NCBI RefSeq assembly: GCF_001522865.1
Contig: NZ_LOWB01000076.1
Location: 1-64,000, forward strand
DNA: 64,000 nt
Source: Burkholderia sp. TSV86
Lineage (GTDB): Bacteria; Pseudomonadota; Gammaproteobacteria; Burkholderiales; Burkholderiaceae
Reading direction: 5' to 3'
Part shown: positions 36,078 through 45,300 of the stretch, one piece after another
Layout of the letters: every line of letters begins with the position of its first letter
How positions within the stretch are numbered: position 1 is the stretch's first letter
The notes under the pieces: generated by a model
Databases searched by the model: none
The model's input: the letters and a program-made list of their open reading frames with translations, nothing else
What the model was told of the DNA's origin: nothing
Program-made: the position numbers and the translations under genes

Positions 36078-37976
36078 TCACGCGTCCCGGCCACGGCTGC
36101 CGGCGCGGCCCGAGGCGGGCGGCACGCTCTGCAGCGTCGGGCCCACCGCCGGCTGATATTCCGGCACCCAGCGCCGCAGGTCGCGCCGCACCTCGTCATC
36201 GCTCAGCACCCGGTGCTGCATCAGCCACGGCAGCAATTCGTCAAGCAGATGGTCTGGCACTTCACGCGCCTTCGCGGTGCGCAGCTTCGGATGCGGCGTG
36301 CGGGTAGTCGTTTCGTCGTCGGCGAGCAGCTCCTCGTAGAGCTTCTCGCCCGGACGCAGGCCGCTGAACTCGATGCGGATCTGGTCCTCGGTGAAGCCAT
36401 ACAGGCGAATCAGATCGCGCGCAAGATCGACGATCTTCACCGGCTCGCCCATGTCGAGGATGAAGATCTCGCCGCCCTGCCCCATGCTCGACGCCTGCAG
36501 CACCAATTGCGACGCTTCCGGAATCGTCATGAAAAAGCGCGTGATCTCCGGATGCGTGACCGTCACCGGGCCGCCCTTCGCGATCTGCTGCTGGAATTTC
36601 GGGATCACGCTGCCCGCACTGCCGAGCACGTTGCCAAAGCGCACCGTCTCGAATTGCGTGCGCGTGCTCGTCTGCTGCAATGCCTGACACGCCATCTCGG
36701 CCAGGCGCTTGCTCGCGCCCATCACGTTCGTCGGATTGACGGCCTTGTCGGTCGAAATCAGCACGAAATGCCTGACGTCCTGACGAATCGCCGCGCGCGC
36801 GACCCGATAGGTGCCGAGCACGTTGTTGCGCAGCGCCTGCCACGCGTTGAGTTCCTCCATCAGCGGCACGTGCTTGTACGCGGCCGCGTGGAACACGATA
36901 TGCGGCGCATAACGCGACATTACCTGATCGAGCAGCAGCGAATCCTTCGCATCGCCGATGATCGGCACGACGGGCTGATCGGGAAAGCGCTCACGCAGCT
37001 CTTCCGTGAGCCGGTACATCGCGTATTCGGACAGATCGAACGCGATCAGTTGCGCAGGCTGGAACTTCAGGATCTGGCGGCAAAGTTCCGAGCCGATCGA
37101 GCCGCCGGCGCCCGTGACCATCACGACGCGGCCGCGCAGCAACGCTTCGACGTGCGGCGTGTCGATCGTCACGGCATCGCGGCCGAGCAGGTCTTCGAGG
37201 TCGATCTGGCGAATTTGAGACAGAATGCCCTGGCCCGGCATCAGCGCCTTCAGCGACGGCAGCACCAGCGCCTTCACGCCTGCGCGCACGCACAGTGTCG
37301 CGACGCGGCGCTGCACTTCGACCGACGCGGACGGCATCGCGATGATCGCGTATTCGACCTTGGTCGTCTCGGTCCAGTGCGCGAGATCGCCGATCGGGCC
37401 GAGCACCTTGTAGCCGTAGACTTCACGGCCCTGCTTTGTCGCATCGTCGTCGAGCAGGCCGACAAGACGCCACTCGCCGGAGCGCGACAGCTCGCGCGCC
37501 AGGTTCGCGCCGGCCGTGCCGGCGCCGAGCACGAGCACCGGCTTGCCTTGTCCGACGAGGCCGCCGTACAGGTAGAACTCCTTGGTGGCACGGTAGAGCG
37601 CGCGCGCGCCGCCCATGATCAGAAACAGCAGCAACGGCGAAAGCAGCAGAACCGAACGCGGAATGATCGGCGTGGGCTGGAACATCACGGCGCCGATCAT
37701 CACGATGATGCCGCCGCCCGCGAGCGCCTTCGAAATCCGCATCAGATCGGGCAGACTGGCGAACACCCACAGGCCCCGATACAGCCCGAACACGTGGAAC
37801 ATCAACGCGTAGACGGGCAGCACCCACGACAGCGCGGTCAGCGCGCCGTGCAGAAACTCCGGCGGGACGCTACCGTTGAATCGGACCAGATAGGCAAACA
37901 ACCAAGTGGCGACGACGGCCACCAAGTCGAACAGAAAAGCACTGAGCGAAAGCCATGATGCTTTGCGTCGCAACAT
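36078..37976 (-). CDS. wbiI: Nucleotide-sugar 4,6-dehydratase, membrane-anchored (WbiI/WbpM type)
   Basis: 632 residues. Four N-terminal membrane segments (about 10-125) precede a first Rossmann domain (VLVLGAGTAGANLARELSRS) and the catalytic extended-SDR domain (VVMVTGAGGSIGSELCRQIL near 280, then ISTDKAVNPTNVMGASKRLA). This is the large WbpM/CapD form, which converts UDP-GlcNAc to the 4-keto-6-deoxy intermediate. With the WbiG-like reductase and WbiH-like transferase upstream it would give UDP-QuiNAc and start the chain. It is the last gene of a minus-strand block. Confidence 0.88.
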   Translation of the reverse strand: MLRRKASWLSLSAFLFDLVAVVATWLFAYLVRFNGSVPPEFLHGALTALSWVLPVYALMFHVFGLYRGLWVFASLPDLMRISKALAGGGIIVMIGAVMFQPTPIIPRSVLLLSPLLLFLIMGGARALYRATKEFYLYGGLVGQGKPVLVLGAGTAGANLARELSRSGEWRLVGLLDDDATKQGREVYGYKVLGPIGDLAHWTETTKVEYAIIAMPSASVEVQRRVATLCVRAGVKALVLPSLKALMPGQGILSQIRQIDLEDLLGRDAVTIDTPHVEALLRGRVVMVTGAGGSIGSELCRQILKFQPAQLIAFDLSEYAMYRLTEELRERFPDQPVVPIIGDAKDSLLLDQVMSRYAPHIVFHAAAYKHVPLMEELNAWQALRNNVLGTYRVARAAIRQDVRHFVLISTDKAVNPTNVMGASKRLAEMACQALQQTSTRTQFETVRFGNVLGSAGSVIPKFQQQIAKGGPVTVTHPEITRFFMTIPEASQLVLQASSMGQGGEIFILDMGEPVKIVDLARDLIRLYGFTEDQIRIEFSGLRPGEKLYEELLADDETTTRTPHPKLRTAKAREVPDHLLDELLPWLMQHRVLSDDEVRRDLRRWVPEYQPAVGPTLQSVPPASGRAGSRGRDA

Positions 37977-37988
37977 CGGCAGGAAACC

Positions 37989-39005
37989 TCATGAGTTGTT
38001 TTCAGCGTCGGCTCGAGCCTCGCGCCAGCGTCTATCGATCGCAACGCCGATACACGCGAGAATGCCGTACCACGCGATAAATAGAAGCCATTGAAGCAGC
38101 GCATCGCAATTCAGCGCCCACAAGGCAAGTATTATGCCTGTGAGCATGACGAGGTACCAATATACGGCGGTGCGCCCATGACCGATCCCGGAACGCACCA
38201 TCCTCTGATAATAATGCTCGCGGTGCGCCTGCCAAAACCGTTCGCCTCGTAACAAACGTCTCAGGAGTGTTACAGATGCATCGGCGATGAAAGGCGCAAA
38301 TACCATCGCGGGAAACCATATCGGCCAAACCGCCGTCCGCCATCCCCAAAAACCCAGCGCTCCGGCTAGAAAACCGAGCGGAATCGAACCGGCATCGCCA
38401 AGAAACAGCTTCGCTGGATGAAAGTTCAGCAGGAGAAAGCCGAATGCCGCACCGGCAACCGCCGCACCGGCCACAGCCAGATCCGCGGAGCCGGAGGGCC
38501 CGGTCTGCGCCGCCACCGCGTAAGCACCGAAACCGAACAGCGCCATGCCGCCCGCCAGGCCATCCGCTCCGTCCATGAAGTTATACAGATTGATCAGCCA
38601 GACCATCACGAAGCCGATGCCTCCGAGCAGCCACCATGGCGCGGCGGCCGGATACGCGAACAGCAGCGCGGCGACGGCAGCCAGGTGCGCGGCAAAGCGC
38701 ACGCGGGCGGATAAGCCGCGCCTGTCGTCGAACTGTGATAACACGGCGAGCGCCGCTGCCGCGACCGCGATCAGCCACAGCCGCGGTGCAAGCAACAGGA
38801 TTGCCGCTACGCACACCGGGACGATGCCCCATCCGCCGACTCGGGGCGTCGGCCGCGAATGCAGCGAGCGGTGGTTGGGTATGTCGGTCGCAAGCCGCCA
38901 CGCCAACCCAGTGGCAAGCAGCGTGCGCAAGACGAGCGTCGACGAAATGGCGGCAATGCCTGCCACCGCCATGGTTTCCAGCGATGTTGCCATGGTGAAA
39001 TGCAT
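37989..39005 (-). CDS. wbiH: Polyprenyl-phosphate sugar-1-phosphate transferase (WbiH/WbpL type)
   Basis: 338 residues with about 10 membrane segments, MraY/WecA family: HSRPTPRVGGWGIVPV, INLYNFMDGADGLAGGMALF (catalytic Asp pair), FLGDAGSIPLGFLAGALGFW and QAHREHYYQRMVRSG. The last motif marks the WbpL/WbcO subgroup that uses QuiNAc- or FucNAc-type donors. It would start the O-antigen on undecaprenyl phosphate. A start at 38993 is an alternative; the chosen ATG lies just after AGGGGG. The gene follows wbiG by 5 bases. Confidence 0.85.
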   Translation of the reverse strand: MHFTMATSLETMAVAGIAAISSTLVLRTLLATGLAWRLATDIPNHRSLHSRPTPRVGGWGIVPVCVAAILLLAPRLWLIAVAAAALAVLSQFDDRRGLSARVRFAAHLAAVAALLFAYPAAAPWWLLGGIGFVMVWLINLYNFMDGADGLAGGMALFGFGAYAVAAQTGPSGSADLAVAGAAVAGAAFGFLLLNFHPAKLFLGDAGSIPLGFLAGALGFWGWRTAVWPIWFPAMVFAPFIADASVTLLRRLLRGERFWQAHREHYYQRMVRSGIGHGRTAVYWYLVMLTGIILALWALNCDALLQWLLFIAWYGILACIGVAIDRRWREARADAENNS

Positions 39006-39010
39006 GCCCC

Positions 39011-39970
39011 CTAACTCTCGATATTGCGCGCCCGGTACCAAGCCGCCGTCGCCGCCAGTCCCTGCCGGGTCGTGAACGGCGGCCGCCAGTCGAGCACCCG
39101 CTTGATCCGGCCGGTATCGAGCTGCAAACTTCCCGTCAGACGATCGATCTGCGCGGTACGCCCCGTCAGCCTGCCGGCCACGCGCAACACGCCGGCGGGC
39201 ACCGGGAGCAGTCTCGCCGGACGGCCGATCGCCTCGCCCGTCATACGCAACAACGCGGCAACCGACGGCGCATCGTCGTCCGCGACATGAAAACAGCCTC
39301 GTGCCGCGTGCGGATCGATCGCACATCGGGCGAGCGCATCGGCGAGGTTGTCGACGTAGACTATGCTGCGCCGCGCGGCGATCGCACCGAGCGGCAGGGG
39401 CATGCCCCGAGCCACGGCATCCATCATCCGCAGGAAGTTTGCGCGCACGCCGGGGCCGTAGACGAGCGGCGGGCGCACGATCACGACATCGAGGCCGCAA
39501 GCTTGCCCGAACTGCCGCAGCGCCGCCTCCGCATCGCGCTTCGATCGGCCATATGGATCATCCGGCAATGCCGGATCGTCCTCACGCAACGGCCGGCCGC
39601 CATCGGTTTCGGCAACCGCCTTGATGCTGCTCACGAACACGAAGCGACGCGCGCCGTGGCGCCGCGCGGCTTCGGCCACGCGCAACGAGCCTTCGACGTT
39701 CGTCGCGCGGAAAGCTGCTTCGGGATCGGCCGCCGTGTCGTCCATCACGTGCACCCGCGCAGCCAGATGGACGACGCAATCGAAATCCGGCCATTGCGCA
39801 TCGGCGAGCCCGGCGAAATCGCGGCCGTCGTGCACCCACTCCCGCACGCCTTCGACGCATTCGCCCGCCCGCCGGACGAGCCCCGTCACGATATGTCCGT
39901 CGGTCAGCAACGCACGGCACAGGGCGCGGCCGACGAATCCGTTCGCCCCGGTCACGACGACCCGGCTCAT
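39011..39970 (-). CDS. wbiG: NAD-dependent sugar epimerase/reductase (WbiG/WbpV type)
   Basis: 319 residues, extended SDR with VVVTGANGFVGRALCRALL, VVHLAARVHVMDD, FVSSIKAVAE (active-site Ser) and DDPYGRSKRDAEAAL (YxxxK). The HLAARVHVM motif occurs in the group that reduces UDP-4-keto-6-deoxy-GlcNAc to UDP-QuiNAc, next to a WbpL-type transferase. The start is set by a 4-base ATGA overlap with the stop of the upstream glycosyltransferase; an ATG at 39976 is possible. Substrate assignment is inference from context. Confidence 0.82.
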   Translation of the reverse strand: MSRVVVTGANGFVGRALCRALLTDGHIVTGLVRRAGECVEGVREWVHDGRDFAGLADAQWPDFDCVVHLAARVHVMDDTAADPEAAFRATNVEGSLRVAEAARRHGARRFVFVSSIKAVAETDGGRPLREDDPALPDDPYGRSKRDAEAALRQFGQACGLDVVIVRPPLVYGPGVRANFLRMMDAVARGMPLPLGAIAARRSIVYVDNLADALARCAIDPHAARGCFHVADDDAPSVAALLRMTGEAIGRPARLLPVPAGVLRVAGRLTGRTAQIDRLTGSLQLDTGRIKRVLDWRPPFTTRQGLAATAAWYRARNIES

Positions 39971-40833
39971 AGCCATTTCCAGCCGAATCGGTTATAGAAC
40001 TTGAATGCCGACGCAACGAACATGCGAATGTGCGCGAATCCCTTGCGCGCCGCCCCTCCACCGTGATGGAGAATGCATACTGCGGGCACATAGGCGATAC
40101 GCGAGAGTTCTGCGGCGCGCAAACTCAGATCGTAGTCCTCGAAGTACAGGAAGTAGCGCGCATCAAAGCCTCGCAGCCGCTTGAGCAGCTCGGTGCGAAA
40201 CAACATGAAACAGCCGCTGACGATCGGCGGATCCCATACGATCTGCGTTTCGCCAATGCGCTCGCGCATCTCGTATCGGGACAACCGGCGCGCGAACGGC
40301 CGGCGCAGCGACGCCGGCAGAAACCCCCGCACGAACAGGTCCAGCAGCGCCGGATAGCGGCGGCACAAATACTGGAGATGGCGCTCGCCGTCATAGATGC
40401 GAGGCGTCAACAGTCCGGCTTCGGGATACGCGTCGAGAAAATCGAGCGCCTGCACGAGCGCATCGGGCTCGAGATCGATATCGGGATTCAAAACCAGATG
40501 ATAGCGGCTTCGCGCGCGCTCGATGCCGAGGTTATGGCCGCGTGCGTATCCGACGTTGCCGTGCCCGGCGATCAGCGAGCAGCCGATGCCCGCACGGGCG
40601 AGCGCTTCGAGACACTCGGACAGATCGGGCAAGCCGCCGTTGTCGATGAGATAGATGTCGAGCGCAATGCCGGGGCGGGCTGCTTGCAAGCGCTCGCACG
40701 CCGAGATCAGGCTGGTCAGGGTTTGCACGATCTGCGCGCGGTCAGGGTAATACGTCACGACCGAAATCGATAATCCTTCGTCGCTGGACGGTGGAGAACG
40801 GCGAGACGGAGATTCGACAAAATGGGATGCCAC
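39967..40833 (-). CDS. GT2 glycosyltransferase (rhamnosyltransferase-like)
   Basis: 288 residues. GT-A signatures: ISVVTYYPDRAQIVQTLTSL, IDIYLIDNGG-type DxD region (LIDNGGLPDLS), GNVGYARGHNLGIERA and NPDIDLEPDALVQAL, with the acceptor motif YFLYFEDYDLSLRA. The pattern is that of WbiF/RfbF-like rhamnosyl or similar transferases. It starts with GTG, and no ATG lies nearby with conserved sequence after it. It is the first gene of a minus-strand unit with wbiG, wbiH and wbiI, divergent from the acyltransferase. Confidence 0.8.
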   Translation of the reverse strand: MASHFVESPSRRSPPSSDEGLSISVVTYYPDRAQIVQTLTSLISACERLQAARPGIALDIYLIDNGGLPDLSECLEALARAGIGCSLIAGHGNVGYARGHNLGIERARSRYHLVLNPDIDLEPDALVQALDFLDAYPEAGLLTPRIYDGERHLQYLCRRYPALLDLFVRGFLPASLRRPFARRLSRYEMRERIGETQIVWDPPIVSGCFMLFRTELLKRLRGFDARYFLYFEDYDLSLRAAELSRIAYVPAVCILHHGGGAARKGFAHIRMFVASAFKFYNRFGWKWL

Positions 40834-41191
40834 GTGCTGACGGAACCTTCAATACCTTCAATAAGGGCGGGGATCATTGGCCAATTGCGCACACCCGCAG
40901 CGGCGCTCCATTGCATTGGGGCTCGCGGCGATTACCGTGCGCTTGCCAAAGCGATTGGCCTATCCCGCGCTGCTTGCGTATCGGTCGATATGCTTCGGAG
41001 GTCGAAACCATGTGGCCGTGCATGCCACCTTTGCTGCGGCGGCACCGCGGCGAGCTGGCGGCGCAACCACCGCCCGCACTGTCGCCGTCCGCCCCCGCAC
41101 CGCGAGACCGCGCCGCATTCTACCACTGCGGCCCCTCGCGCCCGCCGCGCCGGCACCGCCGAATCGCGATGCTATGATACCCGATGCACCT
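40834..41191. other. Divergent intergenic region, GT2 gene and acyltransferase
   Basis: 358 bases without a gene. Just upstream of the GT2 gene two TTCAATA copies occur 9 bases apart in a less GC-rich stretch, a plausible promoter area. The rest is GC-rich with no repeat or terminator I can support. Confidence 0.4.
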
Positions 41192-42319
41192 ATGTCGGAT
41201 TGGACGATGACCCCCCCGAAGCTCGGCTTTATCGACTCGTTGCGCGGCCTTGCCGCGTTGTATGTTCTGCTGTACCACTTCACGCCCATCACGACGCCGC
41301 CGGCGGCGGCGCCTCAATGGCTCGCGCCATTTACAGGGCTCGGCGGCTCCGGCGTCACGCTTTTCTTCGTCGTCAGCGCGTTTACGCTCTGCCTGTCGAT
41401 GGACATGCGCAAGCAGGACGAATCGACACCGCTTCTGAACTACTATCTGCGCCGTTTCTTTCGCATTGCTCCGCTTTTTTATGTCTGGATGGCCTTGTAC
41501 TGCATCCGCGACAAAGCCGTGTTCGACGCTGTCCATTCGCCGGCGGAGATCCTGCGCAGCCTGTTCTTCGTATTCAACCTGAGCCCCGGCCACGAGCAAG
41601 GCTTCGTCTGGGCAAGCTGGACGCTCGGCGTCGAAATGCTCTTCTACGTATTCTTCCCGGCGGTGTTCCGCTATGCGAGCAACATCGGCCGAGCGTTGGC
41701 GTTCTTCTTCGCCGCGCTGCTCGTGCGCTCCTTTTGGCATGCGCTCGTGCCGCATCTGATATCCGACCCGGCCGTTGCCGCCACGTACTACAATTTCAGC
41801 CTGCTGCGCCACTTGCCGACATTCGCATTCGGCATCGTCGTCTATCGCGCGTATGGCTTGCTCGATATCGAACGCGCGCGGCGATATGGAATCGGTGAAT
41901 TGTTGGTCGCCGCCGCCGTCGCGCTGCTGCTTGCCCTCGCATACGGTTTCGTCCAAATCGGCGAACTCGAAGGGCTGACGATCGAAACCGTCATTTACGG
42001 CATGCTGTTGGTCGGCTTGGCGATCAAGGCGCCGGCCGCGCTGGTCAACCCGCTGACGCGTTTCTACGGAAAGATCAGCTACTCCGTCTACCTGAGCCAT
42101 GCGACGACGCTGTTCCTGATGTCCAAGCTGTTCGCGGCGATCTATGCGCGCATCGCCTACGTGACGCTCGCCTACGCTCTGTCGGTGACGGCCGGCGTGG
42201 CAGTCATCACCGCGCTGTCGTGGCTCACCTACACGTTCGTCGAGACGCCGGGCAACAACCTCGGCAAGGCTGTGATTCGCGCCATTCGTCGGCGCAGGAC
42301 CGGCAGCCTCACGGCCTGA
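41192..42319 (+). CDS. Membrane acyltransferase (O-antigen acetylase type)
   Basis: 375 residues with about 10 membrane segments, acyltransferase_3 family. LGFIDSLRGLAALYVLLYHF contains the expected Arg and the catalytic-type His region; RRFFRIAPLFYVWMAL and YGKISYSVYLSHATTLFLM are further family motifs. Such enzymes O-acetylate LPS sugars in the periplasm; WbiA of B. pseudomallei is one. Several ATGs exist (41174, 41192, 41204) and the start is uncertain. It is the only plus-strand gene in this part of the locus and converges with the giant transferase gene. Confidence 0.82.
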   Translation: MSDWTMTPPKLGFIDSLRGLAALYVLLYHFTPITTPPAAAPQWLAPFTGLGGSGVTLFFVVSAFTLCLSMDMRKQDESTPLLNYYLRRFFRIAPLFYVWMALYCIRDKAVFDAVHSPAEILRSLFFVFNLSPGHEQGFVWASWTLGVEMLFYVFFPAVFRYASNIGRALAFFFAALLVRSFWHALVPHLISDPAVAATYYNFSLLRHLPTFAFGIVVYRAYGLLDIERARRYGIGELLVAAAVALLLALAYGFVQIGELEGLTIETVIYGMLLVGLAIKAPAALVNPLTRFYGKISYSVYLSHATTLFLMSKLFAAIYARIAYVTLAYALSVTAGVAVITALSWLTYTFVETPGNNLGKAVIRAIRRRRTGSLTA

Positions 42320-42375
42320 AAACCGGTACGGCCAATCAGGGGCGGCGGATCTCCCGCACGCCCCTCGCTCACGCG

Positions 42376-45300
42376 TCAGTGAACCAGCTCGTCGCGCACG
42401 CGCGCGTCGACGTTGAATTGCTCGCAAAGCTGCTGCATATACCGATCCGCCAGCTCGGCGACCGACGCGTCGATCGCGTGATGCTGCCGCACCCAGAGCT
42501 GAATACTCCGGATCTCCTTGAGCAACGCTTCGGCATTCCCACCGATCGTCACGCTACTGCCGTGCCGGCGATGCAGATTCAGCGCACTCGACGAGAATGC
42601 GATCATGCCCTGGCTGACGACCCGCAGATACACCATCCAGTCGCCGGCGACCCGGAACTGGCGGATCTCGTCGAAGTGACGCTGCAAAACTTCGTCGAGC
42701 GTGGACCGCTTGAACACGACCGCGCTGACATTCGGGATGGTGTTTTTCACCGCCAGCGCGCCGGCGATTTCGTCCGCGCCGGCGCCGTGGTAGGACTCGT
42801 TCCATTTGACGCTGGAGATGTCGGCCACATAGTCGCGATAGTGCTCGCAGACAACCTCACCCGACTCCGTCATCTGCTTCGATTCGCAGTAGCTCAACAC
42901 GGTACGCTCGTCCTGGAATCCCGCCATCACCGTCTCGAGAAATGCGGGTTGCGCCAGATCGTCCGCTTCGGCAATCCACACATAGTCGCCGCGCGCGAGT
43001 TCGACGCCGCGCTTCCATTGCGCGAACACCGAGCCGGAATTGACGCTGTTGGCGATCAGGCGATTGTCGACGCTCCGGTTCGCCAGTTGCTCGCGGATCG
43101 CGCGCACGCTGCCATCGGACGAATTGTCGTCGAGCACGATCAGTTCGTAGACCGGATAGGTCTGCTCGAATACCGAATTCAGACGTTCTCCGATATAGCG
43201 CTCGTAGTTGTAGTTCGGCACGACCACCGACACGCGCTTGAATCCGCAGCCAAGCATGTCGAGCAGATCGAATACGTATGATCGGAACGAAAACGCTTCG
43301 GTAACGATCGCCGCCCCTTTCGCGCCGAGTTCCCGTGCCTGCTCGGGCCGCTCGATCAATTCGCGCAGCGCGCGGGCAAGCGCGTCCACGTCCTCGAACG
43401 GCACGACGACGCCACAGCCCTGTTTCAACAGATCGCAACTGCCGCTCGCACCTTCGAAGCCGACAACCGGCACGCCGACCTCGAGCGCTTCGAGCACGAC
43501 GGACGGGAACGGATCCTCGCGCGACGTCAGGACGAGAACGTCCGCCCCCGCGTAATAGAAGTCCGTATCGGATTCGAGCCCGGTCACGACGAATTTGTCC
43601 GTCAACCCGTGCTTTGCAATCAGCGCGTCGACCTTGGCCTTCGCGTCGCTGTCCCAGTGTCCGACCCAAACAAAGTAGACGTCGTTCCGGTCCGCGAATG
43701 CGGCAGCGGCCTGCGCAAATAAGTCGACACCTTTGCGTAGATCGGCATAGCCAACGCCCAGCATGATTTTTGCGTCGCCCGGCAAACGCAGCCGCTCGCG
43801 CAGCATCGAGCGCGCACGCTCGATATCGTGGCGCAGACGGTTTCGCTTATAGAGCCCCTGCGGCCGCACGCGCACGTTGCGATCGTTCAGCCGGGTAAAT
43901 CGGCCAAACGACTGGTGCACCATCTCCGCGGGAAACACGACAGCCTGCGCGTGCTCCGCGATCTCGGCGGCGTGCCGCTCGAGCTTGTACTTCGACAGCA
44001 TTCCTTGCAGTTCGTGAATCAGCGCGATGCAGTTCACGCCGCTGCGAGACAGCGTACCGACGAACAATCCCGAAACCGTCGTATTGCAGATCGCGAATCG
44101 GAAACCTTGCTGTGCAAGCTTATCGGCCAACCCGCGCGCCTGATCGCCTTCAGGATCGACTCCGGACAAATCATGCACGCTGCCCCAGCGTTCGAACTCG
44201 GGCTTCAGCGGCCCCTCGCCGAGCAGCACTGTCGTGACCTCGATGCCGAAATCCGTCGTCAGCGTCTTGACGAGATTCAGCGCGAGATACTGGGCGCCAT
44301 GCGCGTAAGCGTCGTGCGAAACCACCAGCACGCGACGCGTGGCTGCGCTGCGATTGGCCTGCGTCAATGCGTTGCGGGTCGCTTGCAGCCACGCATAGCC
44401 GTATCGGCGATCCGGCTCGAGGTGTGCGCCTTCCGCCCATTCGTTCCACGCATTGATGAAAACGAGACGCTCATCGGGATTGTCGATGCGCTGCACGGTA
44501 TCGGTCGCGGCGTTGAACAACCACTCCTCGTATAGCTTCGGCGTCGAGCCGACGAATACCGCGCCTCGCCCAGGCTTGCGCGCCTCGTTGTCCCACGAAG
44601 GCGTCACGCCGCGCAACAGCCTGTATTCCGTATCCGGATAGGCGCGGCTGCGCTCGACGAAATGCGTCCAGTCCATGATGTAGCCGGAATACTCCGGGTT
44701 GATCAACGTGACGCTGTCCGCTTTCGACGGAGGCTGACTGTTGTTCGGCGGGAACTCGATCGCCGCATCGAACCCATATTCGCAAGGATCTGCTTTCTCG
44801 AACGACTGGGTGTAAGCCAGATACAACTCTCCCAGGCCATTCGCGCGCGCCCAATCGCGCCACCGCTTGACGGTCGCGCGCGCATCGGGCAGCAGATTGG
44901 GACGATATACGAGCAACAGCGGGCGGCCGTTGATGCGGATGTAGCGGTCATCGCGCATGTATTGCGCGATGTGCTCGATGAACGCCATATCGTCCTCGGG
45001 CGAATGATGCTGCGAGATCAGCAGTTCCTGATCGAGGCCGTCCCAACGCCGCGACCAGTTCTCGTTCGCCCAGCACAGACAGAACGGCAGATCGAATTCC
45101 CGATGATCGAGGTATTGTCGAATCGGCGCCTCCATCAGGCGCTTGCCGCCAAACCAATAGAAGTAGAAACAGAAGCCGCCAAGGCCCGCCGCCTTTGCGA
45201 GCTCCACCTGCCGCTGCTGCACGGCAGGAATGCGCAGGTCATAAAATCCGAGCTCTCCGGGCAAGTGAGGCTGATAGTGTCCGACGAACTGGGGCACCGC

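Noticed and set aside
42220..43281. Plus-strand 353-residue frame under the giant transferase 3' end
   Set aside because: It is antisense to a well-supported GT2 domain and matches no family.
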